From JAYVFR01 sp043772945 (GTDB taxonomy: Bacteria > Patescibacteriota > JACMRA01): DNA of 64,000 nt. The notes below the pieces were generated by a model. The model had not been told where the DNA came from. It made no database searches and saw only the letters and a list, made by a program, of their open reading frames with translations. Of the stretch, positions 52,664 to 61,610 are shown piece after piece; within the stretch, counting starts at the first letter, position 1, and each line of letters opens with the position of its first letter. The stretch covers positions 1 through 64,000 of the forward strand of contig JAYVFR010000021.1 of the NCBI GenBank assembly GCA_043772945.1, in the 5' to 3' direction. A program made the translations under genes and the position numbers.

Positions 52664-53755
52664 ATGTTAATTCAAGAAAAATATGTTAGCTTCAATGTTA
52701 TTATTTCAGGAGTTTGCCTTACTCTAATTACTCTAATAGCTGGTTTGTATTATTTACTCTACACTGATAAACCAATAAAAGATTATTCTACAATTTATTA
52801 TCTTCAAAAAAATTACGAAGGGACAAAAGACCGAATCCAAAAGACAACTAAAAACGGCAATCAAATAGAAACAATATACACTAGTGATACGATTCAAAAT
52901 TTCACTATTAATGATAGGTATTTGCTTGTAACCGAAGGAGTAGAAGAAAGTCTTTCTAGTGGAATTCTAATTAGTAGAACAAATTATGATGATAAAACTA
53001 GAGTGAATTTAAACAGCAATTATGCAAGTTATTTAATCCCAAATCAAGATAAATTCTTGCTTTCGCTTGAAGGAATAAATGAATTCAATAATTTAAGGAA
53101 TTACACGGGTCTTCTCTACGAATTAGCAATTGATGGTAAATTGACTCAAATTAATCCGAATAATCTGGTCCAAAATATCAGTGTTCCAATTTATAATTTA
53201 TCTAGAAGTCTAGTCTCATTTGTAGGTTTTGATAATCGTCGTTACCTTCTGAACACTCGAGACTACACTCAAATTAGTCGAATAGAGACTTTTTACGCCT
53301 TTTACTCTAATTTTGTAAGCGATACGGTCGTTTTAGTTGGTAAATACAATTTCAAAGATAAACTTACCGCCCTAGACTTAGTAACACTTCAATCAACGGA
53401 TTACCAAATGCCAGATACTAAGGATGAGCTTTACACTTATATGGATGCTGTCAGAATTGATAAACCAGAAACTCTTTTTTATACCCGTAAGAAACAAATA
53501 GGAAATAGCTCTGAGGGAGAGGTTAGGAGTCTCGATGGTAAGTATGAAATTATTATCAAAGATTATTCACTAGAAAAGTTAAAAGTTTCTCGTGATGGCA
53601 GGACATTATTTATTGAAGGGTATCCTAAACTAGAAAACCAGAAAAAAAACAAGGATTATACTTACAAAGCCAAACCAACAGAATTTATTTATGATATAAG
53701 TTCAAAGAGAATTGTTGATAAGATAGAAAGTGTAACAAACCTAATTATTCCTTAA
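52664..53755 (+). CDS. Anchored extracytoplasmic protein, possible beta-propeller, unknown
   Basis: A 363-residue protein with one N-terminal membrane segment (VIISGVCLTLITLIAGLYYL, about 12-31). A long beta-rich domain of repeated strand units follows (NFTINDRYLLVTEG, LIPNQDKFLLSLEG, SLVSFVGFDNRRYLLNTRDY, SLDGKYEIIIKDYSLEKLKV, SRDGRTLFIEG), suggesting a propeller-like fold. It begins 33 bases after the TIGR03943 gene and so may serve the same transport system. No family recognised. Confidence 0.6.
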   Translation: MLIQEKYVSFNVIISGVCLTLITLIAGLYYLLYTDKPIKDYSTIYYLQKNYEGTKDRIQKTTKNGNQIETIYTSDTIQNFTINDRYLLVTEGVEESLSSGILISRTNYDDKTRVNLNSNYASYLIPNQDKFLLSLEGINEFNNLRNYTGLLYELAIDGKLTQINPNNLVQNISVPIYNLSRSLVSFVGFDNRRYLLNTRDYTQISRIETFYAFYSNFVSDTVVLVGKYNFKDKLTALDLVTLQSTDYQMPDTKDELYTYMDAVRIDKPETLFYTRKKQIGNSSEGEVRSLDGKYEIIIKDYSLEKLKVSRDGRTLFIEGYPKLENQKKNKDYTYKAKPTEFIYDISSKRIVDKIESVTNLIIP

Positions 53756-53770
53756 AGGCTAGAGGAGGTA

Positions 53771-54726
53771 ATGTTGGACAAACTTTCCATTCAAATCTCA
53801 CATTTATTGATCTGTTCGCTGGTATTGGTGGTTTTCATCTTGGATTGCATAATCTAGGATGAAATGTGTTTTTGCAAGTGAAATTGACAAACATGCTCGA
53901 AATACCTACCAAACTAACTTTTCTAGCATTAGCCCAGAGCTTTTTGATAATAACAACAAATTATTCAATGAAGATATCACAACGATAGACCCAAAAGAAA
54001 TTCCAGACTTTGACATTTTGTGTGGGAGGGTTTTCATGTCAGCCCTTTAGTAACGCTAGTTTTAAGAAAGGTTTTGAAGATACTAGAGGAACTTTGTTTT
54101 TCAATATTGCTGAAATAATAAGAGTAAAACAACCAAAAGCATTTTTTTTGGAGAATATAAGAGGATTACTTAACCACGACGACGGCAAAACTTTTGAGAC
54201 AATTCGTAGAGTGATTGAAGATGACCTTGGGTACTCATTTTATTACAAAATTGTCCATGCGAGTGATTACGGTATGCCACAATTCAGACCTAGAGTATGT
54301 ATTGTAGGTTTTAAAAATCATAGATTAAGCTTTGAATTTCTTAGTAAAACTCCACTTCAGTTCACAATGTCAGATGTATTTGGTGGAAAATGTAATAAAG
54401 AAATTGGTTTTACTCTCCGCTGTGGTGGGCGAGGTTCTAAAATCACTGATCGTCGAAACTGGGACAACTACCTTGTTAATGGTATAACTAGACAATTAAT
54501 GCCAAAAGAAGGCAAGAAAATGCAAGGATTTCCTGATAATTTTATACTACCAAATTCAGTTACTCAAGCAATGAAACAACTAGGTAATAGCGTTGCTGTT
54601 CCAGCGATTCAAGCCGTTGTTAAAGAAATTCAAACTGTACTACAGCGAGATCCAAGTAAGTACACAGAACAGGAATTTGAACAATTTTTACAAGTTAAGC
54701 AAGTCTCATTATTCCAATTTGCATGA
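53771..54726 (+). pseudogene. dcm: C5-cytosine DNA methyltransferase, frameshifted
   Basis: Fragments of a single Dcm-type methylase lie in different frames. Motif I TFIDLFAGIGGFHLGLHNLG is read around 53800-53859. A one-base loss at GGATG moves the frame to MKCVFASEIDKHARNTYQTN, up to PDFDILCG. A one-base gain near 54023 then moves it to GGFSCQPFSNASFKKGF (motif IV; Ser for the usual Pro before the catalytic Cys). After that ENIRGLLNHDDGK (VI), MPQFRPRVCIVGF (VIII), and QGFPDNFILP with QLGNSVAVPA (IX-X) are intact. The motif I frame has no start codon of its own. Non-functional as read, unless the shifts are sequencing errors. Confidence 0.88.
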
Positions 54727-54867
54727 CACAAAAACCACAAACTAAAATAATTTTAAAAGCGAACAAAGGTGAGTGGTCACAAATTCCATTCTAATTTTAT
54801 CAAGGAATTGCTTGATATTTACGAAGCAACTCGAGACTTTAGAAAGGTGATGGCTGGTAAAAAGTAA
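54723..54867 (+). pseudogene. Remnant of an HpaII-like restriction endonuclease
   Basis: Directly after dcm (4-base overlap) an ATG opens KIILKANKGEWSQIPF and stops at 54794. 'NKGEWSE' near the start is typical of HpaII-family restriction enzymes. After a short gap the DNA encodes ELLDIYEATRDFRKVMAGKK and a stop at 54867, which looks like the 3' end of the same gene. About 300 codons between are deleted. Together with the broken dcm this is a dead type II restriction-modification pair. Confidence 0.5.
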
Positions 54868-54946
54868 CGATTTAAAAAGAAAATCTTTGACATAATTCAC
54901 TATTGAGTTTATGAATGGGCTAGTTACTAAATAACTACTAAGCTAT

Positions 54947-55354
54947 ATGTTTTCTAAAGAACTTGTCTATCCAGCTTTTGCAACAATAATTGCCATAATC
55001 ATCTATCTTTTCCAGTCAAAAAATGTAGCAAAAGGCAGGCTTAAATATAATGTCCTAGCTCCAAAAACTATGGGTCATAATGATAATTTTGATCGTATTT
55101 TTAGAGTTCATCTAAACACGCTTGAGCAGATGCCAATTTTTCTGTCGTTGTTGTGGCTCTTTGCATTAACTGTGAGCCCTTTCTATTCTTTTATGTTGGG
55201 TGTGGCGTGGTCAATTGGTCGCATTGCTTATTCAATTGGATATTACAAATCAGCCGAAGGGCGGCATAACCTAGTTGGTTATCTATCTGATTTATCTAGT
55301 TTTATTTTATTATTTGGATCGATAATAGGGTGTGTTATAATATTTTTTAAGTAA
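54947..55354 (+). CDS. MAPEG family membrane protein
   Basis: A 135-residue protein with four membrane segments. VYPAFATIIAIIIYLFQS, then FRVHLNTLEQMPIFLSLLWL with the conserved R-x-x-x-N-x-x-E of MAPEG proteins, GRIAYSIGYYKSAEGRHN, and a last segment LSSFILLFGSIIGCVIIFF. Eukaryotic members act on eicosanoids and glutathione; bacterial ones are mostly uncharacterised. Start ATG 54947. It lies immediately after the dead restriction genes and just before an RDD gene. Confidence 0.88.
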   Translation: MFSKELVYPAFATIIAIIIYLFQSKNVAKGRLKYNVLAPKTMGHNDNFDRIFRVHLNTLEQMPIFLSLLWLFALTVSPFYSFMLGVAWSIGRIAYSIGYYKSAEGRHNLVGYLSDLSSFILLFGSIIGCVIIFFK

Positions 55355-55375
55355 TAAATCAGTAAATACTTACTT

Positions 55376-55900
55376 ATGAAATCATATTTAAAAAATCGTT
55401 TTTTAGCCGGTCTGATTGATTTTACCTTGATTGCCTTATATATTGTGATATTATTTGGTATTGCTTTGGCTTTTTATAATTTTGCGTTACACGAAATACC
55501 TGTATTTACCTTTTTTGAAGCTCATAGTATTGGGTTTGTTACATTAGTTCTGCCTGTTATATTGTACTCTACCTTTTTTGAATTTAGTCATTATCAAGGG
55601 TCTGTAGGTAAGCAAATTAGAGGATTAAAGATAGTTTCAGATAATTATAAGTTTCTCACCTTACAGCAAGTGATTTTAAGAAATATTATTAAATTTGCCC
55701 AATGGGAATATGCTCATATTTTAATTTATATTATATATTTTGTACCGAATGCTATGAATTCTCAATGGTCGCTTTTTGGCTTAGTTATTGCTAATATTGT
55801 ACCAGTTTGCTATTTGGGATTTATAGTATTTGGCAAAGATAACAAGGCTCCATATGATTTACTATCAAGAACTAGGGTAGTTGAGAAGCATCTAAATTGA
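55376..55900 (+). CDS. RDD family membrane protein
   Basis: A 174-residue protein beginning KNRFLAGLIDFTLIALYIVI (the RDD signature: Arg in NRF, Asp in LID), with SVGKQIRGLKIVSDNYKFLT and VILRNIIKF as in RDD proteins. Three or four membrane segments. RDD proteins are small membrane proteins, some implicated in ion or compatible-solute transport; the role here is unknown. It follows the MAPEG gene by 21 bases, so the two are probably co-transcribed. Confidence 0.88.
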   Translation: MKSYLKNRFLAGLIDFTLIALYIVILFGIALAFYNFALHEIPVFTFFEAHSIGFVTLVLPVILYSTFFEFSHYQGSVGKQIRGLKIVSDNYKFLTLQQVILRNIIKFAQWEYAHILIYIIYFVPNAMNSQWSLFGLVIANIVPVCYLGFIVFGKDNKAPYDLLSRTRVVEKHLN

Positions 55901-55926
55901 AATTGAAATAGTTTTTGAGGCGTGAT

Positions 55927-56022
55927 TTATTTTGAAATTACTTTAGATTTTGTTGGAGTTTTTGCCTCTTCTAGCGCCAATTCTCGTTCTCCTGATTTTT
56001 GGATATGCTTTGCAAATTCGGT
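55927..56022 (-). pseudogene. Short coding remnant, unknown
   Basis: A 31-codon stretch on the minus strand reads EFAKHIQKSGERELALEEAK followed by TPTKSKVISK and a stop. It has no start codon, and an in-frame stop lies just upstream. The codon pattern looks protein-like, so this is probably the 3' end of a lost gene. Family not identified. Confidence 0.3.
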
Positions 56023-56106
56023 TTAAATAGGTCAAACCCCTGACTAGCAAGCTATAGTCAAGACGTTTATCTAGGAAATAGTTTTTTTAGTACTAAAATT
56101 TTAATA

Positions 56107-56463
56107 CTAAATAATTACATACAATTCCATCAATTCGCTTGTTTCTAAGCAAAATTTATCCATGTTAATTAGGCTATCTTCAAGGATAATTCCTTCTTTT
56201 TCGAGGAGGTTTATTTGAGCACTTCCCATCAAACCAAGTTTAAGCGTTGAAATTGCTCCAGTTTTAGCCACTACTCTATGCCAGTAACAATCCTCAAAAT
56301 TTTTGTTTCTTTTCATTCCAGACATCATCCAACCTACTACTTGTGCCCGCAGAAAAATGTTGTGTTTAGTAAACAGTACTTCCGATATTTGTCCGTAATA
56401 TATGACTTTACTTTTCGGGACTATCTGGATTATATTATAAATTAATTCTGTTGTGCTTGTCAT
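56107..56463 (-). CDS. Alkyltransferase-like (ATL) protein of the MGMT/Ogt family
   Basis: About 118 residues from the ATG at 56463. The MGMT DNA-binding fold is present (IYNIIQIVPKSKVIYYGQIS, AQVVGWMMSGMKRNKNFEDC). The active-site motif reads YWHRVV where true methyltransferases have PCHRVV, so the alkyl-accepting Cys is replaced by Trp. ATL proteins bind O6-alkylguanine without repairing it and hand the lesion to nucleotide excision repair. Here the partner UvrC is itself half-length. It starts 44 bases after the xseA stop, same strand. Confidence 0.88.
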   Translation of the reverse strand: MTSTTELIYNIIQIVPKSKVIYYGQISEVLFTKHNIFLRAQVVGWMMSGMKRNKNFEDCYWHRVVAKTGAISTLKLGLMGSAQINLLEKEGIILEDSLINMDKFCLETSELMELYVII

Positions 56464-56506
56464 GTTAAAAAATATAAACAAAAAAATATAAATTAACAAT
56501 GAACGC

Positions 56507-58147
56507 TTAGACTAAAAAAACTCCATCTTGCCATTCTATTTGAATTTTTAAATCTCTGTTAAGGTCTTTTTTGTGAGTTATAGTTTTACTATTTTGCGAG
56601 ATAACTGCATAGCCTTGTTTTAAAATGTTGCGATAATCTAGAGAATTAATCTTTAAATCTGTAATTTCTAATTGGTTTTTTGCATTTATTAGTTGTTTAT
56701 TTATTAATTGAGTAGTTTCATTCCAAATTGTATTTTTTTGGTTCCTAAAGTTTTGGATAATTTTTTTGATTTCAAAAGTTATAAATTGTTGGTTATTATT
56801 TAACTTAAATTTTAATTGTATCAAATAATTTTCAAGGTAAATTTTAATATTTGCAAGAACTTGTTTTTGGTAATGAATTAGATTTTGGGCTTGGGTATTA
56901 ATAATATAATTAAGTTTGTTTAAATAAATTCTAGCTTGATTAATCCTTTGGTTTATTATTGTAACCGATTGATAAAGATTATTATTATTAATCGCGATTA
57001 TTTCAAGTTCAGAAAGGCTCGTAATCATGGCAGCATTGCTTGGGGTGGATGCTCGTTTGTCGGCAACTAGTTCAGCTAAAGTTGTGTCTTGCTCATGACC
57101 AATAGCTACAATCGTAGGTCGATTTAAGGTTTTAATAGCTCGGACAATCTGTTCACTATTAAATAGCATTAAATCATCTTTACCACCACCACCTCGAGTT
57201 ATAATTATAGTATCTATTTGGTTCTTGATAGTAATATCGTTTACTAGCGAGAGTTTTTCTAATAATAATCCTTCGGCCGATTGACCTTGGGTTTTAATTG
57301 GAAGGTGATAAATTACAATACCATTTCTTTGTTGTCTCAGCACTTTAATATAGTCACCAATTGCAGCTCCTTGAGAACTAGCGATTAATAACACTTTCTG
57401 AGGGACTTGTTTTAAAGTTCTTTTTAAGGATTGATCAAATAACCCTTCTTTTTCTAATTTTTCTTTCAATAATTTTAAGTTTCGCTCCAATTCACCCTCA
57501 CCTGTTAATGTAATTTTAGAAACAGAGAAATTTAAACTACTACGTTTATTAATTGTAAATTTACCAGTAACTAAAATGTTTAAACCATCATTAAGAGGGA
57601 AGTTTAATCGGCTAGCAAGGCTTGTTGGAATATACCCGTAAAGTAGTTGACCACTATTTGGATCTTTGAGCACGAAATAAATTAAAGTGTTATAAAACTT
57701 TACATCATTTAATTCAGCTTCAATAGTATATTGTTTATCTCCAATTTGGTTTTTGATTAGCTTGCAAATTTCATCAACACTATAAATTTCTAACTCTTCT
57801 AATTCATTTCCATTAGCTTGGTTAATTGTTCTGTCAATTTTATCGAGGCAGTTAGTTAAGTTTAAAAAAGTTTCTCTATCAACTTCTTTATTTTGCCAAG
57901 AGATAATTTCTTCTTTGTATGAATTATCAATAAGCAATTTCAAACCCTTAGAGACCTTTCGTCTGATTGCTTTTGAGCTTGAGTGTTGTAGCTGAATTAA
58001 ATTTTGGACAAATTCTTTTTGTTTACGCGTAAAAATAAAATCAATTTGCGGATTTAGGATTGTAGTTTTAGCCCTTGGATCTAGGAAGCTGTTTGGGGAG
58101 GAAAGAGTTGGGGTTATTGCTTCCTTGTTAAAAAATAAATCAGACAT
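56507..58147 (-). CDS. xseA: Exodeoxyribonuclease VII large subunit with an N-terminal extension
   Basis: XseA degrades single-stranded DNA together with XseB. Residues about 120-215 form the OB domain (YSVDEICKLIKNQIGDKQYT, IYFVLKDPNSGQLLYGYIPT). The nuclease domain follows: KVLLIASSQGAAIGDYIKVL, TIIITRGGGGKDDLMLFNSE, PTIVAIGHEQDTTLAELVAD and KRASTPSNAAMI are the family signatures. A long coiled coil reaches to about 510. The first 118 residues are not part of normal XseA and are helical and basic; I do not recognise them. No xseB lies adjacent. Confidence 0.93.
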   Translation of the reverse strand: MSDLFFNKEAITPTLSSPNSFLDPRAKTTILNPQIDFIFTRKQKEFVQNLIQLQHSSSKAIRRKVSKGLKLLIDNSYKEEIISWQNKEVDRETFLNLTNCLDKIDRTINQANGNELEELEIYSVDEICKLIKNQIGDKQYTIEAELNDVKFYNTLIYFVLKDPNSGQLLYGYIPTSLASRLNFPLNDGLNILVTGKFTINKRSSLNFSVSKITLTGEGELERNLKLLKEKLEKEGLFDQSLKRTLKQVPQKVLLIASSQGAAIGDYIKVLRQQRNGIVIYHLPIKTQGQSAEGLLLEKLSLVNDITIKNQIDTIIITRGGGGKDDLMLFNSEQIVRAIKTLNRPTIVAIGHEQDTTLAELVADKRASTPSNAAMITSLSELEIIAINNNNLYQSVTIINQRINQARIYLNKLNYIINTQAQNLIHYQKQVLANIKIYLENYLIQLKFKLNNNQQFITFEIKKIIQNFRNQKNTIWNETTQLINKQLINAKNQLEITDLKINSLDYRNILKQGYAVISQNSKTITHKKDLNRDLKIQIEWQDGVFLV

Positions 58148-58302
58148 ATTTTACGAATGAAAGTTAACCCTAGAGAGATTTTCTTTAACACATTTGTCAA
58201 TTTATAACAAAGCTAGTTTATAATTAGTCAAAGCCATAATTATTTATTAGAATTGAAAAATCGCTAGATAATCCCCCTCTTTATTCTCTCGGTCCTAAAT
58301 AA

Positions 58303-58392
58303 TTATTTAAAATAAAACAGGTTATACATAGCTAGAGTTAGTCCATTTTCTCCAATTGCTTTAAAATTTTTGATTGTGATTGAGTTGAGCAT
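58303..58392 (-). pseudogene. 5' stub of an AAA/OLD-type ATPase gene
   Basis: The ATG at 58392 opens MLNSITIKNFKAIGENGLTL followed by A and then MYNLFYFK and a stop. The first 21 residues match the start of SMC/RecF-like accessory ATPases ('LTIKNFRGFGENGLTL..L..IN.LVGENGSGKSS'). The match ends exactly where the dispersed CTATGTATAACCT repeat begins, so the gene was cut at the repeat. Confidence 0.55.
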
Positions 58393-58522
58393 ATTTTTTA
58401 TTAGTTTCTTTCAGCTATTAAACCTCTATTATTTAGGTAATCGTATTTTATTTGAGTTTTATTAAACATATTCATTCAACCAATTACTAACTTAACAACT
58501 CGTCAAAACAGTTTTAAAAGTT

Positions 58523-59065
58523 TCAAACTAATTGCAGTATAGAATTGAAAGTTTTTAGCTTTTTTTTTAGTTCTTTAAAATTAGGAGAGTTTTTATGAAC
58601 AATATCCCAAAATTTGGCTGAGTGGTTTTTTTCTTTAATGTGGGCAAGTTCATGAATAATTACGTATTCTAACAGTTCAGTTGGTAGGAGAGATAATCTC
58701 CAATTTATTGATATAGTGTTCTTCTGTGTGCAACTTCCCCAGTGCATTCGGGCTGATGAAAGTCTAATATTTTTAAATTCAAGTTGCATTTTTTCAGACC
58801 AGTGCTTTACTTTTGTAATTATTAAAATTTTTGCAAGTTTTTTTTGTTTTAGGATATCTAAATTCTCTAGATTTAAGCTTTTTACTAATTCTCGGGATTG
58901 GCTTATTTGGCTTAGTTTCTTTTGTATCCAAAGATTTTTTGATTGTACAAAATCTAAAATATACTTCTCTGAGGCATTTTTTGGTGCTCTGATTAAAACT
59001 TCTCCTTCCCTAGTTATCATTAATCCAAGCGATTGACGTTTAGTTCGTTGTATTTGAATGTTCAT
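58523..59065 (-). CDS. YgjP-like zinc metallopeptidase (DUF45/M48-type)
   Basis: A 180-residue protein. The family layout is complete: an N-terminal RTKRQSLGLMITREGEVLIR strand region, the ARMHWGSCTQKNTISINWRL signature ('R.WGSC...G.i..N..L'), the zinc site YVIIHELAHIKEKNHSAKFW with HELAH, and a C-terminal helix. No signal peptide, so cytoplasmic. Physiological substrates of YgjP/WLM-type peptidases are unknown. Start ATG 59065. Confidence 0.93.
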   Translation of the reverse strand: MNIQIQRTKRQSLGLMITREGEVLIRAPKNASEKYILDFVQSKNLWIQKKLSQISQSRELVKSLNLENLDILKQKKLAKILIITKVKHWSEKMQLEFKNIRLSSARMHWGSCTQKNTISINWRLSLLPTELLEYVIIHELAHIKEKNHSAKFWDIVHKNSPNFKELKKKLKTFNSILQLV

Positions 59066-59135
59066 TATTTTTTAAGTATATTTAGTCAATTAAACACGTA
59101 CATGGTAGTTTGTCAAAGTATAATATACTACTATA

Positions 59136-59165
59136 TAAAAACCTCTAATGATGAACAAAAGAGGT
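59136..59165 (-). terminator. Possible terminator on the minus strand
   Basis: ACCTCT/AGAGGT stem with a 13-base loop, followed on the minus strand by TTTTTATA. It lies upstream of the ygjP-like gene and could end transcripts from the decayed minus-strand genes to the right. Confidence 0.4.
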
Positions 59166-59372
59166 GGCGTGTTTTATGAAAACAAAACTTATGCCAGATC
59201 TTTTATTGTTAGGGAAGAAAGTATTAAAATAATCTATTTGAAAATCATATTATTTAATTAGGTAGGAATCAGGTTTATTTACCCTTGTATAGTTACATTA
59301 TTTAAGTTTAGAATTTTATTTTTGACCAGACGTTTTAATTAGACCAAGCATTAGACCAAGCTTAATAGTATA

Positions 59373-60138
59373 ATGTCTGATTCATTTCCAGTTCCAAAAA
59401 ATTTTGGAGAGCCAAGTAAAACAAAAGTTGTTAACTTTGAGAAACCTTTAACTGGCGAGGAGCTACACAGTTCAAAAGTTTTAGAAGAAACTCTTCCCCC
59501 TGAAAAAGTAAGAGAAATTCATGTAACACTAAGCGAGAGACTGGAAGCGTTAAATTTTTTTAGAACTAATTTGGGTTTAACACAAATTTCTTTACCTAAA
59601 ATTGTTTGGGAGAACATTGAAACTGTTGCTTGTGTTGAATTTTCAAATAGCGGTAGCGTTCTCAAACTAATCCAAAGAGGTTTTTAGAAATACCAAAAAA
59701 AGAAGCAGCTTATTTACTAACTCATGAACTTGTACATTTATCTGACAAAAACAGAGTTTTTAAAAACCAAAAATATTATAGGAATATGTCAGGTATGAGA
59801 TTTGGTAATTTAAAATGGAAGTAATTCCAAATACAAGAAACGATTTGAATGAGGCTTTAACTGAGTTTTTGACTGATATTATTACTCATCAATCTGTTGG
59901 AAGTGAGATTCCACGAAAAAGGTATGGTTACCAAGAATGGAGAATGAAAATTCATAATTTTTATAACAATCTAAATCCTTCTTTTCAACACGCTTTCTTA
60001 ATAGCTGTAATTGAATCGAAGCAAGTTTTAGGATCTGTATCACCGCTTTATAAATTTATGTGTGAGTATAATATTAAAAGTAGTAAAAAAAGCCCAAAGA
60101 TTTTAGATATTTTTAATTTGAAAGCTTTTGAGATTTAA
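59373..60138 (+). pseudogene. Frameshifted metallopeptidase-like gene (HELVH)
   Basis: Three consecutive frames form one protein. 59373-59687 encodes the N-terminal part (ERLEALNFFRTNLGLTQISL and so on). From about 59688 another frame reads PKKEAAYLLTHELVHLSDKN, an HExxH zinc site, ending NMSGMRFGNLK at about 59814. From 59815 a third frame continues EVIPNTRNDLNEALTEFLTD, whose NEALTEF supplies the likely third zinc ligand, through to 60138. Both shifts fit loss of one base in a homopolymer (T run at 59682-59687; A run at 59811-59815). The intact product would be about 255 residues. Decayed gene or homopolymer sequencing error. Confidence 0.7.
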
Positions 60139-60467
60139 ATTTATTAAACAGATTATACATAGTTAAACTAAAACAAAAATACTCAGATTTAAAGTTTTCT
60201 CGGGGATTTTAGACTTTTTTTCATATTTTTAGCTTAAAATACTCTCAGATCAAATAAATATTTAGATTATACATAGTATAAAAATAAGGTATATAGGTAA
60301 AAAAATCATTAAAAAAACAAGTTAATTAGAAGTGAGAAAATTAATTCTATTCTAATTCTATTCTAAAAACTTGTTGAGGTTTATTCACAAACTAGTTACG
60401 CATTGGATTGTTTAAAAATGGATGTATTTTAAAATACTCAATTTATATAGCTCAACAATAATTAGAT

Positions 60468-60815
60468 TTATTTAATTAGATTTATTGCTAAGTTAAGTTT
60501 TCCTAATCTCTCTAGCACAATGATTGGTGAGAGCACCAAAATTGCTAAAATGATGTATTGGTTAGCGATTCCAATTAATGTTTTTTTCATACCAGTTTGC
60601 GGAATAAAGGAACCACCGTTCTCAATAGAAATAAAAGATTACTGGTACAATCAAAAAAATGAAAGGGCTGTGTAGCAATGTTACTAGAGCTTTTTGACTT
60701 TTAGTTTTAACATTATCAACAGACAAATTAAATAAATGTCCTCCATTTAGAATTAAAAGAAAATATATGTAAAAAAAACCAGCTAAAAAATGACTGGAAA
60801 AGTTAGGTTAAATCT
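60468..60815 (-). pseudogene. Decayed membrane protein gene, unknown
   Basis: Minus-strand frames carry protein-like hydrophobic sequence broken by frameshifts. First come FLAGFFYIYFLLILNGGHLF and NLSVDNVKTKSQKALVTLLH followed by SPFIFLIVPVIFYFY and a stop near 60625. A second frame continues FIPQTGMKKTLIGIANQYII then LAILVLSPIIVLERLGKLNL and a stop at 60468. At least two shifts or stops interrupt it. The family is not identified; about three membrane segments. Confidence 0.5.
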
Positions 60816-60878
60816 AAACTAAGTTAGTTTTGAATTTACAAATAATTTAACATATTAAACCCATATTTTTCAAACGTA

Positions 60879-61246
60879 TTATTCAAACGTATTAAAGTCG
60901 CGGCTGTCTGTTGTAAAGTCATCATGAACATATCTTTTAATAATTTCATCAGTCTATATATCATTCTCTACTTCAATCACGATAATTTGCTCTTCTAATT
61001 GGTAGGTAATATTTTGAAAATTAAAGCTTTCTGTTGAATTGCTATCTTTTTTTTTTAATAAAAAGACTTTTTTATTTATATAACAAAAACCATCTATTAC
61101 CAATTGGTCTGGTCCTTGAAACTCTCTCTTTAAACTTTTGTCTTTTAGTTTTTCAAGAAGTGGAGTTTTACAAGTAACGGGTTTATTTCTTCCTGAGATT
61201 AGTTTTTCTTTTTTTTAGTTTCATTTGTTTCTAGTGTTGAATTCAT
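60879..61246 (-). pseudogene. Decayed soluble protein gene, unknown
   Basis: The ATG at 61246 gives 15 codons (MNSTLETNETKKKKN) and a stop. A shifted frame then encodes GRNKPVTCKTPLLEKLKDKS, LKREFQGPDQLVIDGFCYIN and ITYQLEEQIIVIEVENDI. After an in-frame TAG it goes on TDEIIKRYVHDDFTTDSRDF to a TAA at 60879. One frameshift in an A run and one nonsense codon make it non-functional. A 13-base tandem duplication (TTCAAACGTATTA) sits at its 3' end. Family unknown. It precedes the decayed membrane gene on the same strand, so the two were probably an operon. Confidence 0.5.
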
Positions 61247-61610
61247 ACAGAATAAATTGTGAGGTAAATTCACATAATTACTTCGGCATATATTTTAATC
61301 AAAAATAGATATTACTATCGGTCCAAGAACGAATTATAAGAATTAAATATTTAATGAATAAAATAGGTTATACATAGTTTCATAGTTTAACTATTTATTT
61401 ACTCTATTGTGCTAGATCTTTTTTTGAGTATTTTACTTTCCCCAGTTTTAAGGTTATACATAGTTTCATAATTTTTTATTTTATTGTTGCTTTTTTTAAT
61501 TCTCAATATTAGTTGAATATCATTTATTGTAAGATTTTATAAAAACAAATTTTAGCTAATTTTAAAAAAATATTGTCAATTACTAGATAGTTTAATAACT
61601 CTATTATTCT
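61247..61610. other. Gene-free stretch upstream of the PriA-like gene
   Basis: AT-rich sequence with two 20-base identical repeat copies (61365-61384, 61451-61470) and no reading frame or RNA gene that I can recognise. It must contain the promoter of the PriA-like gene. Confidence 0.5.

Larger units (their letters stand above)
58319..61470 (-). repeat. Dispersed short repeat, five copies
   Basis: CTATGTATAA(C/T)CT on the minus strand occurs at about 58319-58331, 60151-60163, 60265-60277, 61365-61377 and 61451-61463, all in one orientation. The last two share 20 identical bases (61365-61384 and 61451-61470). Three copies are followed by similar T/A-rich sequence (TTTTATT or TTTAATA then TTAAAT). 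Each contains TATAAT or TATAAC. The copies lie only in the decayed region. I have not identified a known element. Confidence 0.7.

Noticed and set aside
53859..54060. Programmed frameshifting in dcm
   Set aside because: No slippery heptamer or downstream pseudoknot is evident, and two shifts plus loss of the start point to decay or sequence error.
58319..61470. TTATACATAG repeats as DnaA boxes of an origin
   Set aside because: They differ from the DnaA box consensus at two positions, all lie in one orientation tied to gene breaks, and no dnaA or dnaN is near.
60139..61610. CRISPR array
   Set aside because: Repeats are too few, unevenly spaced (86 bases to 1.8 kb) and without spacers of constant length; no cas genes.
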